Of a stretch of DNA of 37,653 nt, positions 1 through 7,602 are shown piece after piece. Under the pieces are notes generated by a model that saw only the letters and a list, made by a program, of their open reading frames with translations, was not told where the DNA came from and made no database searches. The position numbers and the translations under genes are program-made. Position 1 is the stretch's first letter. Each line of letters starts with the position of its first letter. Origin of the DNA: Hyphomicrobiales bacterium (GTDB lineage Bacteria > Pseudomonadota > Alphaproteobacteria > Rhizobiales > Rhizobiaceae); contig UCEY01000042.1 of assembly GCA_900471605.1 (NCBI GenBank), forward strand, positions 1 through 37,653, written 5' to 3'.

Positions 1-330
1 ATTGTGTTCGGTGCAGGGGCTCCGGCAGCACCCGCAGCCCCTGCACCGAACACAATGGCAGCGGCACCGGCCGCTCCGAAGCCGGCGACGCCCGCCCCGG
101 CAGCGCCTGCCCCGAACACGATGGCAGCTGCGCCCGCTGCTCCTGCGGCAACCGCTGCAAAGCCGGCCGGTCCGACCAAGTACAAGGTCCTCAAGGGCGA
201 CTCGCTCTGGAAGATTGCCGAAGCCACCTATGGCAACGGCGAGAAGTGGACCGAGATCGCCAAGCTCAACGCGCTGCGCCACCCGAACGTCATCCAGGTC
301 GGCGCCGAGCTGGAACTGCCGGCGAAGTGA
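1..330 (+). CDS. LysM-domain protein, C-terminal part (5' end outside window)
   Basis: The reading frame is open from the first base, so the gene is 5'-truncated; an in-frame GTG at 4 is not a convincing start. The first half is a low-complexity Ala/Pro linker containing two copies of an APNTMAAAPAAP-like unit. The last ~50 residues form a LysM fold (YKVLKGDSLWKIAEATYG near its start, ending in LELPAK), a module that binds the N-acetylglucosamine backbone of peptidoglycan. Rhizobial proteins of this shape are usually envelope proteins with a long variable linker before a terminal LysM; the missing N-terminus could hold a BON or other domain. A strong terminator follows about 75 bp downstream. 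The first 56 bases form a 21-bp inverted repeat (see findings), so the extreme N-terminal residues shown here may not be genuine. Confidence 0.75.
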   Translation: MVFGAGAPAAPAAPAPNTMAAAPAAPKPATPAPAAPAPNTMAAAPAAPAATAAKPAGPTKYKVLKGDSLWKIAEATYGNGEKWTEIAKLNALRHPNVIQVGAELELPAK

Positions 331-404
331 TGCCGCTTGACCCGGATCAAGGTCCGGGACGGTGACCTGGACAATGGATTGGGACGATTTGTCCCGATCC
401 GCAT

Positions 405-437
405 ATCGGCCCGGGCTTTCCCGGGCCGATTTTTGTT
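405..437 (+). terminator. Rho-independent terminator after the LysM gene
   Basis: A perfect 10-bp stem (ATCGGCCCGG at 405-414 with CCGGGCCGAT at 421-430) closes a 6-nt loop and is followed by TTTTGTTT. It lies 75 bp after the LysM stop and 67 bp before the hemH ATG, so it separates the two transcripts. Confidence 0.85.
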
Positions 438-503
438 TCTAAGTAAGCTGCAAGACAAAGAAGAACGCAGTTGCCCGCGTCAGATTCAACCGAAAGTGCC
501 CGC

Positions 504-1538
504 ATGACCTCCCATTCCGCCTCCATGCCCTCCGATCATCCGAAGGTGAGTTTCGGCAAGGTCGGCGTGCTGCTCGTCAATCTGGGTACGCCCGACGGCA
601 CGGACTACTGGTCGATGCGGCGTTATCTCGCCGAATTCCTCTCCGACAAGCGGGTCATCGAGTGGTCGCGGCTCTACTGGTATCCGATCCTCTACGGCAT
701 CGTCTTGAACAAGCGGCCGCAGAAGGTCGGCAAGGCCTATGAGGCGATCTGGAACAAGGATCGGAACGAAAGCTTCCTGCGCACCTATACCCGCAGCCAG
801 GGCGAGCTGATGGCCGAGCGCCTGAAGGACCTGCCGAACGTCGTCGTCGACTGGGCGATGCGCTACGGCAAGCCGTCGATCGCCGAACGCATCGATGCGC
901 TGAAGGAAAAAGGTTGCGAGAAGATCGTCCTCTTCCCGCTCTATCCGCAATATGCGGCCTCGACCACCGCCACTGTCAACGACAAGGCCTTCGAGCACCT
1001 GATGAAGCTGCGCTGGCAGCCGGCCGTGCGCACCGTGCCGCCCTATCACGACGAGCCGGCCTATATCGAGGCGCTGGCGGAGTCCGTCAGGGCGAAATAC
1101 GCCGCTCTCGACTGGGAGCCGGAAATGCTGATCGCCTCCTTCCACGGCATCCCGCAATCCTATTTCAACGCGGGCGATCCCTATTACTGTCATTGCCAGA
1201 AGACCGCGCGGCTCCTGAAGGAGGCGCTTGGCCTCACGGACAAGAATTTCATGATCACCTTCCAGTCCCGTTTCGGGCCGGAGGAATGGCTGCAGCCCTA
1301 TACCGACAAGACGGTCGAAAAGCTCGCTCATGACGGTGTGAAGCGCATCGCGGTGATGAACCCCGGTTTCGTCTCCGACTGTCTGGAAACGCTCGAAGAG
1401 ATCGCCGAGGAAGCGGGCGAGATCTTCCTGCATCACGGCGGCGAAAAGTTCGCGCATGTTCCCTGCCTGAACGACAGCCCCGGCGGCATGACCGTGCTGG
1501 AAAAGGTGGTCAGGCGCGAACTTCAGGGCTGGATCTAG
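504..1538 (+). CDS. hemH: Ferrochelatase
   Basis: Inserts Fe2+ into protoporphyrin IX, the last step of protoheme synthesis, at the cytoplasmic face of the membrane. The product is about 344 residues from the ATG at 504. It opens with the family segment VGVLLVNLGTPDGTDYWSMR, has the active-site region SFHGIPQSYF with the conserved metal-binding His near residue 214, then the CHCQKT segment and a FVSDCLETLEE block near the C-terminus. The frame also runs back to a TTG at 471, which would add 11 poorly conserved residues; ATG 504 fits the usual family length. It stands alone: a terminator lies upstream, and it converges with the MBL-fold gene. A 7-bp hairpin without a T-tract (1552-1569) lies between the two stops. 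Confidence 0.95.
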   Translation: MTSHSASMPSDHPKVSFGKVGVLLVNLGTPDGTDYWSMRRYLAEFLSDKRVIEWSRLYWYPILYGIVLNKRPQKVGKAYEAIWNKDRNESFLRTYTRSQGELMAERLKDLPNVVVDWAMRYGKPSIAERIDALKEKGCEKIVLFPLYPQYAASTTATVNDKAFEHLMKLRWQPAVRTVPPYHDEPAYIEALAESVRAKYAALDWEPEMLIASFHGIPQSYFNAGDPYYCHCQKTARLLKEALGLTDKNFMITFQSRFGPEEWLQPYTDKTVEKLAHDGVKRIAVMNPGFVSDCLETLEEIAEEAGEIFLHHGGEKFAHVPCLNDSPGGMTVLEKVVRRELQGWI

Positions 1539-1585
1539 GCCGTTCCCGCTAGGTCGCGAGACCGCGACCCGATGATCTCAGACGT

Positions 1586-2350
1586 TCATCGGGCCTGGCG
1601 GACAGCCAGTTCGATCGTCTCGCCGTCCGCCGGGATCAACAGCTGCGAAGAGCCAATTCCCGCAGACCCCGCCGCCGCGCGCAGGTCGGCGCGGGAGACC
1701 GTGGCATGATCGAGCGCCTCCATATGCACCGCGACCACGGTCGCCTTCGGGGCGGCTCGACAAAGGTCGATCGTCTGCGCGGCATCCATGACGATGAGAT
1801 CGCCGTCCCAAAGCGCACCGCAGGAATGGCTGACAATGACATCCGGCACCGCCTGCTTCACCGTTTCCGTGACCGGCGGATAGAGGACCGTATCGCCCGC
1901 CCAATAAACCACCGGCTCGCCGGGAGCCGCAAGCGTCAGCCCCATGACGGAGCCCATCTTCTCTTGCACCGGGCCAAGCCCATGACTGCCCTGGCGGCGG
2001 GTGATCGTTATCCCCTGCCAGACAATGCTATCCTCAAGCGCCGTGACGTCGGCAAATCCTTCGCCACGGATCGCCGGTTCATTCCCCGGCTGGCAGAGAA
2101 CCGGCAGATCTTTCGCAACGACCCGCTTCGCGACGGAATCGAAATGGTCCGAATGAAGATGCGAGACGATAACGAGCTCGACGTCCCGCAGGATGTCCTC
2201 CACCGAAAGAGGCAGCTCCGCCAGCGGATTGGGAGATTTTCCCGTGTAGGAAGGCAAGCTATGCGCAGGCGCAAGATAGGGATCGATCAAAATGGTGCGA
2301 CCCGCATAGGAAAGCCTGAGCGTCGCGTTGCGAATCAATTGGATCTTCAT
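1586..2350 (-). CDS. MBL-fold metal-dependent hydrolase (UlaG-like)
   Basis: A 254-residue metallo-beta-lactamase-fold protein of the UlaG/COG2220 type. The metal motif HLHSDHFD is at about 64-71, with further candidate ligands at H123, D153 (in WAGDTV) and H209, as expected for a two-metal hydrolase. There is no signal peptide, so it should be cytoplasmic. Its substrate cannot be told from sequence: the family covers lactonases, phosphodiesterases and uncharacterised enzymes. Two ATGs lie six bases apart (2356 and 2350). An AAGGA directly abuts the first but is six bases from the second, so 2350 is preferred. The gene is separated from queC by about 140 bp, so co-transcription with queC is possible but unproven. 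Confidence 0.85.
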   Translation of the reverse strand: MKIQLIRNATLRLSYAGRTILIDPYLAPAHSLPSYTGKSPNPLAELPLSVEDILRDVELVIVSHLHSDHFDSVAKRVVAKDLPVLCQPGNEPAIRGEGFADVTALEDSIVWQGITITRRQGSHGLGPVQEKMGSVMGLTLAAPGEPVVYWAGDTVLYPPVTETVKQAVPDVIVSHSCGALWDGDLIVMDAAQTIDLCRAAPKATVVAVHMEALDHATVSRADLRAAAGSAGIGSSQLLIPADGETIELAVRQAR

Positions 2351-2492
2351 CGGCATTCCTTTTCTGCTCTCAGGATCGGGAACCTAAAACGACGGGTGCT
2401 GATGGTCCAATCAAGGTTCTGCATGGCCGCGACCGTGGGCACTGCCTGGAAGCCCATGGCACTCGCGGCCCCCGGATGCCCGATCCTGTCGG

Positions 2493-3203
2493 TCAGCAGG
2501 CCTCTTCGGCCTTGAAGCCTTCAGTCGCGGCCTTCCAGAAATCCGGGTCCTCGTATTCCGTCGGATCCTCGATACCGGCGAGATGGAAGGCCTCCCGCCG
2601 CTCGACGCAGGTGCCGCAGCGGCCGCAATGGCGGTCACCGCCCTTGTAGCAGGACCAGGTTTCGCCGAACGGCGTTCCATGCCGGGCGCCATCCGTCACG
2701 ATATCCGCCTTCGAGCCGTTTACATAAGGCGCAAGCAGCCTCACCGAGGCGTAACCCTCCAGCGCGTGATCCTGCATGACCTGGAAAGCGTCGATGAAGC
2801 CCGGCCGGCAATCGGGGTAGATGAAATGGTCGCCGCCATGCACGGCGATCGCCACCGCATCGGCGCCGCGCGCCGCCGCCACCCCGAAGGCGACCGACAG
2901 CATGATCGCATTGCGGTTCGGCACCACGGTCACCCGCATGGTTTCCTCGGCATAGTGCCCATCCGGCACGTCCACATCATCCGTCAAGGCCGATCCGGTG
3001 AGCTTGCTGCCGATCCCGCGCATGTCGATGATCTCATGGAAGACACCCAGCCGCACGGCGCAGGCTGCGGCGAAATCGAGCTCCTTGCGATGCCGCTGGC
3101 CGTAGTCGAACGAAATCAGGCCGAGCAGTTCCTGTTCGGTTGCGATCCTGTGAGCAAGCGAAACGGAATCCAGTCCGCCGGAGCAGACGACGATGGTTTT
3201 CAT
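2493..3203 (-). CDS. queC: 7-cyano-7-deazaguanine synthase
   Basis: Converts 7-carboxy-7-deazaguanine to preQ0 with ATP and ammonia in queuosine biosynthesis (cytoplasm). The product is about 236 residues. The PP-loop SGGLDS is at residues 8-13, SFDYGQRH at 31-38 and the substrate loop GGDHFIYPDCRPGFI in the middle. A zinc-binding set C185, C193, C196, C199 lies near the C-terminus, all as in the QueC family. Two ATGs six bases apart (3209 and 3203) compete; AAGGA is three bases from the first and nine from the second, so 3203 is chosen with modest confidence. No other queuosine gene is in the window, and no preQ1-type aptamer was recognised in the leader. Confidence 0.93.
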   Translation of the reverse strand: MKTIVVCSGGLDSVSLAHRIATEQELLGLISFDYGQRHRKELDFAAACAVRLGVFHEIIDMRGIGSKLTGSALTDDVDVPDGHYAEETMRVTVVPNRNAIMLSVAFGVAAARGADAVAIAVHGGDHFIYPDCRPGFIDAFQVMQDHALEGYASVRLLAPYVNGSKADIVTDGARHGTPFGETWSCYKGGDRHCGRCGTCVERREAFHLAGIEDPTEYEDPDFWKAATEGFKAEEAC

Positions 3204-3396
3204 GGGCATTCATCCTTGTTTTGACCGGGTAGGCTGCGACCGGGTGTGCGAACCCGTTCTCTAGACCGCCGCCACGCCCTTGTGAATAACCCGGAGGCCA
3301 TCGGCGACGGTCGAGCTGTCATTTCTTCCCTGCAAAGAACGTGCTACCTCATCACCTTGAAGATCAGGTGCACACGCGCCAAGATGGAGGAATGTC

Positions 3397-4425
3397 ATGA
3401 ACTTGGGCGGCTTCGATTATGTCGTGATCGGCATCGTGGTGCTGATCATCCTGGTTCTGTTTGCCGGGATCAAGACCGTGCCGCAGGGGTATCGCTACAC
3501 GGTGGAGCGCTTCGGCCGCTACACCCGCACCTTGGACCCCGGCCTCAACATCCTGACGCCCTTCATCGAACGCGTCGGCACGCGCATGAACGTCATGGAA
3601 CAGGTCCTCAATATCCCGACCCAGGAGGTCATCACCAAGGACAATGCCAGCGTCTCGGCGGATGCGGTGTCCTTTTACCAGGTTCTCAATCCGGCCCAGG
3701 CCGCCTACCAGATTTCCAACCTCGAAAACGCCATCCAGAACCTCACCATGACCAACATCCGATCGGTCATGGGCTCGATGGATCTCGATGAACTGCTCTC
3801 CAACCGCGAAGTGATCAATGAGCGGCTGCTGCGCGTCGTCGACGAGGCCGTCGGCCCCTGGGGCATCAAGGTCACCCGCGTCGAGATCAAGGACATCCAG
3901 CCGCCCGCCGACCTCGTCGAATCCATGGGCCGGCAGATGAAGGCCGAGCGTGAGAAGCGCGCCCAGATCCTCGAGGCCGAAGGTTCGCGCAGCGCCCAGA
4001 TCCTGCGCGCCGAGGGCGCCAAGCAGGCAGCCGTGCTGGAGGCCGAAGGCAAGCGCGAAGCCGCCTTCCGGGAAGCGGAAGCCCGCGAGCGCCTGGCGGA
4101 AGCCGAAGCCCGCGCCACCCAGTCGGTCTCCCAGGCAATCGCCGCCGGCGACGTGCAGGCGATCAATTACTTCGTGGCCCAGAAATACACGGAAGCGCTG
4201 GTTGCTATCGGCAAGGCGCCGAACTCGAAGATCGTCCTGATGCCGCTGGAGGCCTCGTCGATCATCGGTTCGCTCGGCGGCATCGGTGCCATCGCCAAGG
4301 AAGTGTTCGGCGATGGCTCGGGTCCCGCCGCACCGCCGCGCCCGCCGGCAGGCCCCCGCCCACAGAGCGCCCCGCGCACGACGCCGGTCCTCAACCCGTT
4401 CAACCCGAATTCCTCAGAGACCTGA
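3397..4425 (+). CDS. qmcA: SPFH/band-7 membrane protein, QmcA type
   Basis: A 342-residue stomatin/prohibitin-like protein. One N-terminal membrane segment (about residues 9-25) is followed by an SPFH domain beginning VPQGYRYTVERFGRYTRTLD. A long charged, Ala/Glu-rich coiled coil at about 180-240 has repeats of the EAEG type. The C-terminal tail is Pro-rich. Members assemble into ring or cage oligomers in the inner membrane and act with FtsH-type proteases or NfeD proteins in membrane-protein quality control; that is family knowledge. The start has a good GGAGGA five bases upstream. The next gene encodes NfeD and starts three bases after this stop, the classical qmcA-nfeD arrangement, so the two are probably co-transcribed and interact. 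Confidence 0.92.
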   Translation: MNLGGFDYVVIGIVVLIILVLFAGIKTVPQGYRYTVERFGRYTRTLDPGLNILTPFIERVGTRMNVMEQVLNIPTQEVITKDNASVSADAVSFYQVLNPAQAAYQISNLENAIQNLTMTNIRSVMGSMDLDELLSNREVINERLLRVVDEAVGPWGIKVTRVEIKDIQPPADLVESMGRQMKAEREKRAQILEAEGSRSAQILRAEGAKQAAVLEAEGKREAAFREAEARERLAEAEARATQSVSQAIAAGDVQAINYFVAQKYTEALVAIGKAPNSKIVLMPLEASSIIGSLGGIGAIAKEVFGDGSGPAAPPRPPAGPRPQSAPRTTPVLNPFNPNSSET

Positions 4426-4428
4426 GCC

Positions 4429-4887
4429 ATGCTGCACGATGCCGTGGTCAATCTCGGTCCCTGGAGCTGGTGGATATTGGGCGTCATCCTCCTGGCGGCA
4501 GAACTTGCCGCACCGGGCGTCTTCCTGATCTGGATCGGCGCCGCCGCAATCGTGGTCGGCGCGCTGTCTCTGGCGCTGTGGAACGCGGCCTTCTGGGGTT
4601 GGCAGGTCCAGCTCCTGCTCTTCGCAGTCCTGTCCGGCGCCTTCGCGCTGGCCGGCCGCCGCTTCTATTCCAGCCGCAACCAGGCGAGCGATGAACCCAA
4701 CCTCAACCGCCGCGGCGAAAGTCTGGTCGGCCGCACCGCGACGCTGCACGAGCCGATCACTGAGGGGCGCGGCCGCATACGGCTCGACGATACATGGTGG
4801 TCGGTGATGGGGCCGGACCTGCCGGCCGGCACGCAGGTGAAGGTAGTGGCGGCAAGCGGCCGCGACCTCAAGGTCGAAGCGGCCTAA
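4429..4887 (+). CDS. NfeD-family membrane protein
   Basis: A 152-residue short-form NfeD protein. Two to three hydrophobic helices span about residues 12-82 (WWILGVILLAAELAAPGVF marks the first). A soluble C-terminal OB-fold-like domain includes VGRTATLHEPITEGRGRIR and a DTWWSV segment typical of the family. The long-form serine protease domain is absent. It starts three bases after the qmcA stop and is very probably translated from the same mRNA. Partner of the SPFH protein in the inner membrane; the exact client proteins are unknown. It converges with the isomerase gene, with 39 bp between the two stops. Confidence 0.9.
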   Translation: MLHDAVVNLGPWSWWILGVILLAAELAAPGVFLIWIGAAAIVVGALSLALWNAAFWGWQVQLLLFAVLSGAFALAGRRFYSSRNQASDEPNLNRRGESLVGRTATLHEPITEGRGRIRLDDTWWSVMGPDLPAGTQVKVVAASGRDLKVEAA

Positions 4888-4926
4888 AACCTTTTGCCGG
4901 CCAGCCGCTCCGTGACCGCCTGGACA

Positions 4927-5928
4927 TCAGGCCACGCCGACGCGCAGCAGATCGTGGAAGTGAACGATCCCGACCGGCTTGCGCTCCGCATCGACGACGA
5001 GAAGCGCGCCGATGCTGTGCTTGTTGAGGATGGCCATCGCCTTGGTCGCGAGGGTTTCCTTGTCGACCGTCTTCGGATTGCGGGTCATCACGTCTTCGAC
5101 CCGCGCCTGGCGCAGGTCGAGGTCCAGGTGGCGGGAGATATCGCCATCGGTGATCACGCCGCAGAGGCAGCCGTCATCATCGAGCACGCCGACGCAGCCG
5201 AAACGCTTGCGCGACAGTTCCTGGATCGCCTCGGGCATGAGAACGCCCGTTTTCACCAGCGGTATCCGCTCGCCGGTATGCATGAGGTCGCTGACATGGC
5301 TCAGCATGGCGCCGAGCTTGCCGCCCGGATGGTAGACGCGGAAATCCGTCGCCGAGAACCCGCGCGCCTCGAGCATCGCCACGGCGAGCGCATCGCCCAT
5401 GGCAAGCTGCATCAGCGTCGACGTGGTCGGCGCCAGGCCGTGCGGGCAGGCTTCCTGTTCCTTGGGCAAGAGCAGCACGATATCGGCTTCGCGGGCAAGT
5501 GTCGAAACCGCGCCAGACGTCATCGCGATCAGCGGAATCGAGAACCGGCGGGTGAAGGAAACGATCCCCTGCAGTTCGGCGGTTTCGCCGCCCCAGGAGA
5601 GCGCCAGCACCACGTCGCTCGGGGCGATCATGCCGAGATCGCCATGATTGGCTTCCACGGGATGGACGAAAAAGGCGGGCGTACCCGTCGAGGCGAGGCT
5701 CGCTGCGATCTTGCGGCCGATATGACCGCTCTTGCCGACGCCGGTCACGACGACCCGGCCCTCGATGTTTCCGATCAGTTCGGCAGCCTTGCGGAACGCG
5801 TCTCCCAGACCGTTCTGAAGCGCCAGCTCCAGCGCATTAAGCCCTTGTTTCCCAAAGGAAATCGTCCTCAAAGCGGAATCGACGACGTCGTTCTCGACCA
5901 GTTGCAAAGCTCTCTTGATCATGGCCAA
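4927..5928 (-). CDS. kdsD: D-arabinose-5-phosphate isomerase, KpsF/GutQ family
   Basis: Interconverts D-ribulose 5-phosphate and D-arabinose 5-phosphate, the entry to KDO synthesis for lipopolysaccharide or capsule; cytoplasmic. The protein is 333 residues: an N-terminal SIS sugar-isomerase domain (VVTGVGKSGHIGRKIAASLA, then HPVEANHGDLGMI and SWGGETAEL), followed by two CBS domains ending in GALLVVDAERKPVGIVHFHD. Length and domain order match KdsD/KpsF. The start is uncertain: a TTG at 5928 has AAGGA seven bases upstream, while the ATG at 5922 has the same site thirteen bases away; spacing favours TTG. It is divergent from the outer-membrane barrel gene, consistent with an envelope neighbourhood. 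Confidence 0.92.
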   Translation of the reverse strand: MAMIKRALQLVENDVVDSALRTISFGKQGLNALELALQNGLGDAFRKAAELIGNIEGRVVVTGVGKSGHIGRKIAASLASTGTPAFFVHPVEANHGDLGMIAPSDVVLALSWGGETAELQGIVSFTRRFSIPLIAMTSGAVSTLAREADIVLLLPKEQEACPHGLAPTTSTLMQLAMGDALAVAMLEARGFSATDFRVYHPGGKLGAMLSHVSDLMHTGERIPLVKTGVLMPEAIQELSRKRFGCVGVLDDDGCLCGVITDGDISRHLDLDLRQARVEDVMTRNPKTVDKETLATKAMAILNKHSIGALLVVDAERKPVGIVHFHDLLRVGVA

Positions 5929-6007
5929 GGCTTAATCCTTTTCGCCTTCCAAGTCTATCGGCTTTGCTGCGGGGCAACGAAGTTAGCCGCCGCCCATAGT
6001 GTCGCAA

Positions 6008-6038
6008 CCAAACGTTAACCACATGGCTTTACGTTTGG
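6008..6038. promoter_or_regulatory. Inverted repeat between kdsD and the outer-membrane barrel gene
   Basis: CCAAACGT at 6008-6015 and ACGTTTGG at 6031-6038 are perfect complements around a 15-nt spacer; the flanking TTAA/TTTA extends the symmetry inward with one mismatch. It lies 31 bp ahead of the ATG at 6070 within the divergent promoter region. A dimeric regulator site is plausible; no regulator is assigned. Confidence 0.4.
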
Positions 6039-6069
6039 GTAAGCATTTGCGATTGCCCGGGCAGGCCTT

Positions 6070-7602
6070 ATGAAGATCACCACAACGACAGGCGGGACGC
6101 GTCAGAGGCGCCGGGCGGCACTTGGCCTGCTGCTGGCCTATTCGGCGCTTGTTTCCCCCGCGGCCGCCCAGAACCGCAGTGCGTTTCCACCCCAGAACGG
6201 CTCGCTTCCTTCCGTGGCGAACACCACGTCATCGGCCTCGGGCACGACTGCGAATACCGCCTTGAGGGGCAGCACCGGCACCTCGACACAGGCGGCCGCC
6301 AATGCCGCCGACGGCCAGAACCAGGACGATCCCAATGTCGCGACCGGCACCACGCCCGGCCGCAACCAGACCGCCAATCAGGAACCTCCCTACGAGGACG
6401 ACCTGAACCAGCCCCGCGAGGAGCCGCTCGACCGTGGCGCGGAGCCCATCGAGACCCAGGAGCAGCCCCGCGAACCGGGCGATCCGACCGGCATCCGGAT
6501 GGGCAGTTTCCTGCTACGCCCCTCGATCAACCAGAGCATCGACACCGAAACCCGCCGCTCGAACGGCACCAAGATCCGCCGCGATTACCTGTCGACGACG
6601 ATGCGCGGCACGCTGACCTCCGACTGGTCGCGCCATTCGCTGACGGTGACCGGCGAAGGCACGCTGGAACGCAATATCGGCAGCACCAAGACGGGCGAGC
6701 AGCCGAACGCCAACATCAATGCCGATCTGCGGCTCGATCTCTCCGAGAGCACGGTCGCCCATATCACCGGCGGCTACCGGTTCTCCCGCGAGGACGACTA
6801 CGATCCGAATGCGCTCGGCGGCGCGTCGACCCAGTCGGGCGTCCACGAATTCACCGGCGGCGCTTCGGTCCAGCGCGACTTCGGCAAGATCCGCGGTACC
6901 GCCGCAATCGATCTTTCCCGCGCCACCTACACGGATGCGAAACTCTCCGACGGCACGGTCGTCAGCATGAAGGATCGCAACCGCACCGGCATCGACGGCC
7001 GCCTGCGGCTCGGCTACGAACTGTCGCCGGCGCTTATCCCCTATGTTGAAGTGGCGACCGGCCACACCTTCTATGATCTGAGGCGCGACAATTCCGGTTA
7101 TGCCCGTTCGTCGCAGAGCTATGCGGCACGCACCGGCGTCGAATTCGATCTCGGCGAAAAACTGCGCGGCGAGATCGGCACCGGTTACGAAGTGGTCGAT
7201 TACGAGGACGACCGCCTGAAATCGGTCGGCGCGGTCACCTTCAACGGCAGTGCGACCTGGTCGCCGCAGCGCGGCACCAATGTCGATCTCGGCCTGCGCA
7301 CCACGGTGCAGGATTCGACCACGCCCGGCCAGAGCGGCTGGGTGGAATACCGGGCGACCGCGGCCTTGACCCACGAGATGCGCGACAACCTCATCGCCCG
7401 CTTGACCGGCAGTTCGACGCTTCGCGATTTCCCGAGCGGCGGCCCGAGCGACGAAACGGTCTGGATCGGCGGCGCCGGTCTCACCTGGGCGATCAACCGC
7501 TATCTCGATCTGACCGGCGATGTCGAATACGAACAGGCGGAAGGCGGCGGCACCAACGACAAGATCGTTCGCGCCGGCGTCGGCCTCACCTTGAAGCGCT
7601 GA
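6070..7602 (+). CDS. Outer-membrane beta-barrel protein (BBP2-like)
   Basis: A 510-residue exported protein. A Sec signal peptide occupies about residues 1-33 (Arg-rich start, hydrophobic LGLLLAYSALVSPAAAQ, cleavage near AAA-QN). A ~100-residue low-complexity Asn/Thr/Pro/Glu-rich linker follows. From about residue 140 (RMGSFLLRPSINQSI) to the end there are alternating amphipathic strands (GTLTSDWSRHSLTVTGEG, GYRFSREDDYD, GTAAIDLSRATYTD), and the final strand ends in GVGLTLKR. This looks like the putative beta-barrel porin 2 family found in alphaproteobacteria, often beside polysaccharide genes; the role is unproven. Its stop overlaps the convergent carbamoyltransferase-like gene by 17 bp. Confidence 0.8.
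   Translation: MKITTTTGGTRQRRRAALGLLLAYSALVSPAAAQNRSAFPPQNGSLPSVANTTSSASGTTANTALRGSTGTSTQAAANAADGQNQDDPNVATGTTPGRNQTANQEPPYEDDLNQPREEPLDRGAEPIETQEQPREPGDPTGIRMGSFLLRPSINQSIDTETRRSNGTKIRRDYLSTTMRGTLTSDWSRHSLTVTGEGTLERNIGSTKTGEQPNANINADLRLDLSESTVAHITGGYRFSREDDYDPNALGGASTQSGVHEFTGGASVQRDFGKIRGTAAIDLSRATYTDAKLSDGTVVSMKDRNRTGIDGRLRLGYELSPALIPYVEVATGHTFYDLRRDNSGYARSSQSYAARTGVEFDLGEKLRGEIGTGYEVVDYEDDRLKSVGAVTFNGSATWSPQRGTNVDLGLRTTVQDSTTPGQSGWVEYRATAALTHEMRDNLIARLTGSSTLRDFPSGGPSDETVWIGGAGLTWAINRYLDLTGDVEYEQAEGGGTNDKIVRAGVGLTLKR

Noticed and set aside
1552..1569. Hairpin GGTCGCG-AGAC-CGCGACC between hemH and the MBL gene as a terminator
   Set aside because: The stem is only 7 bp and no T-tract follows on either strand; kept as a remark under hemH.
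3204..3396. preQ1 riboswitch ahead of queC
   Set aside because: Looked for a short pseudoknot-type aptamer on the minus strand; found no convincing stem with an A-rich tail.
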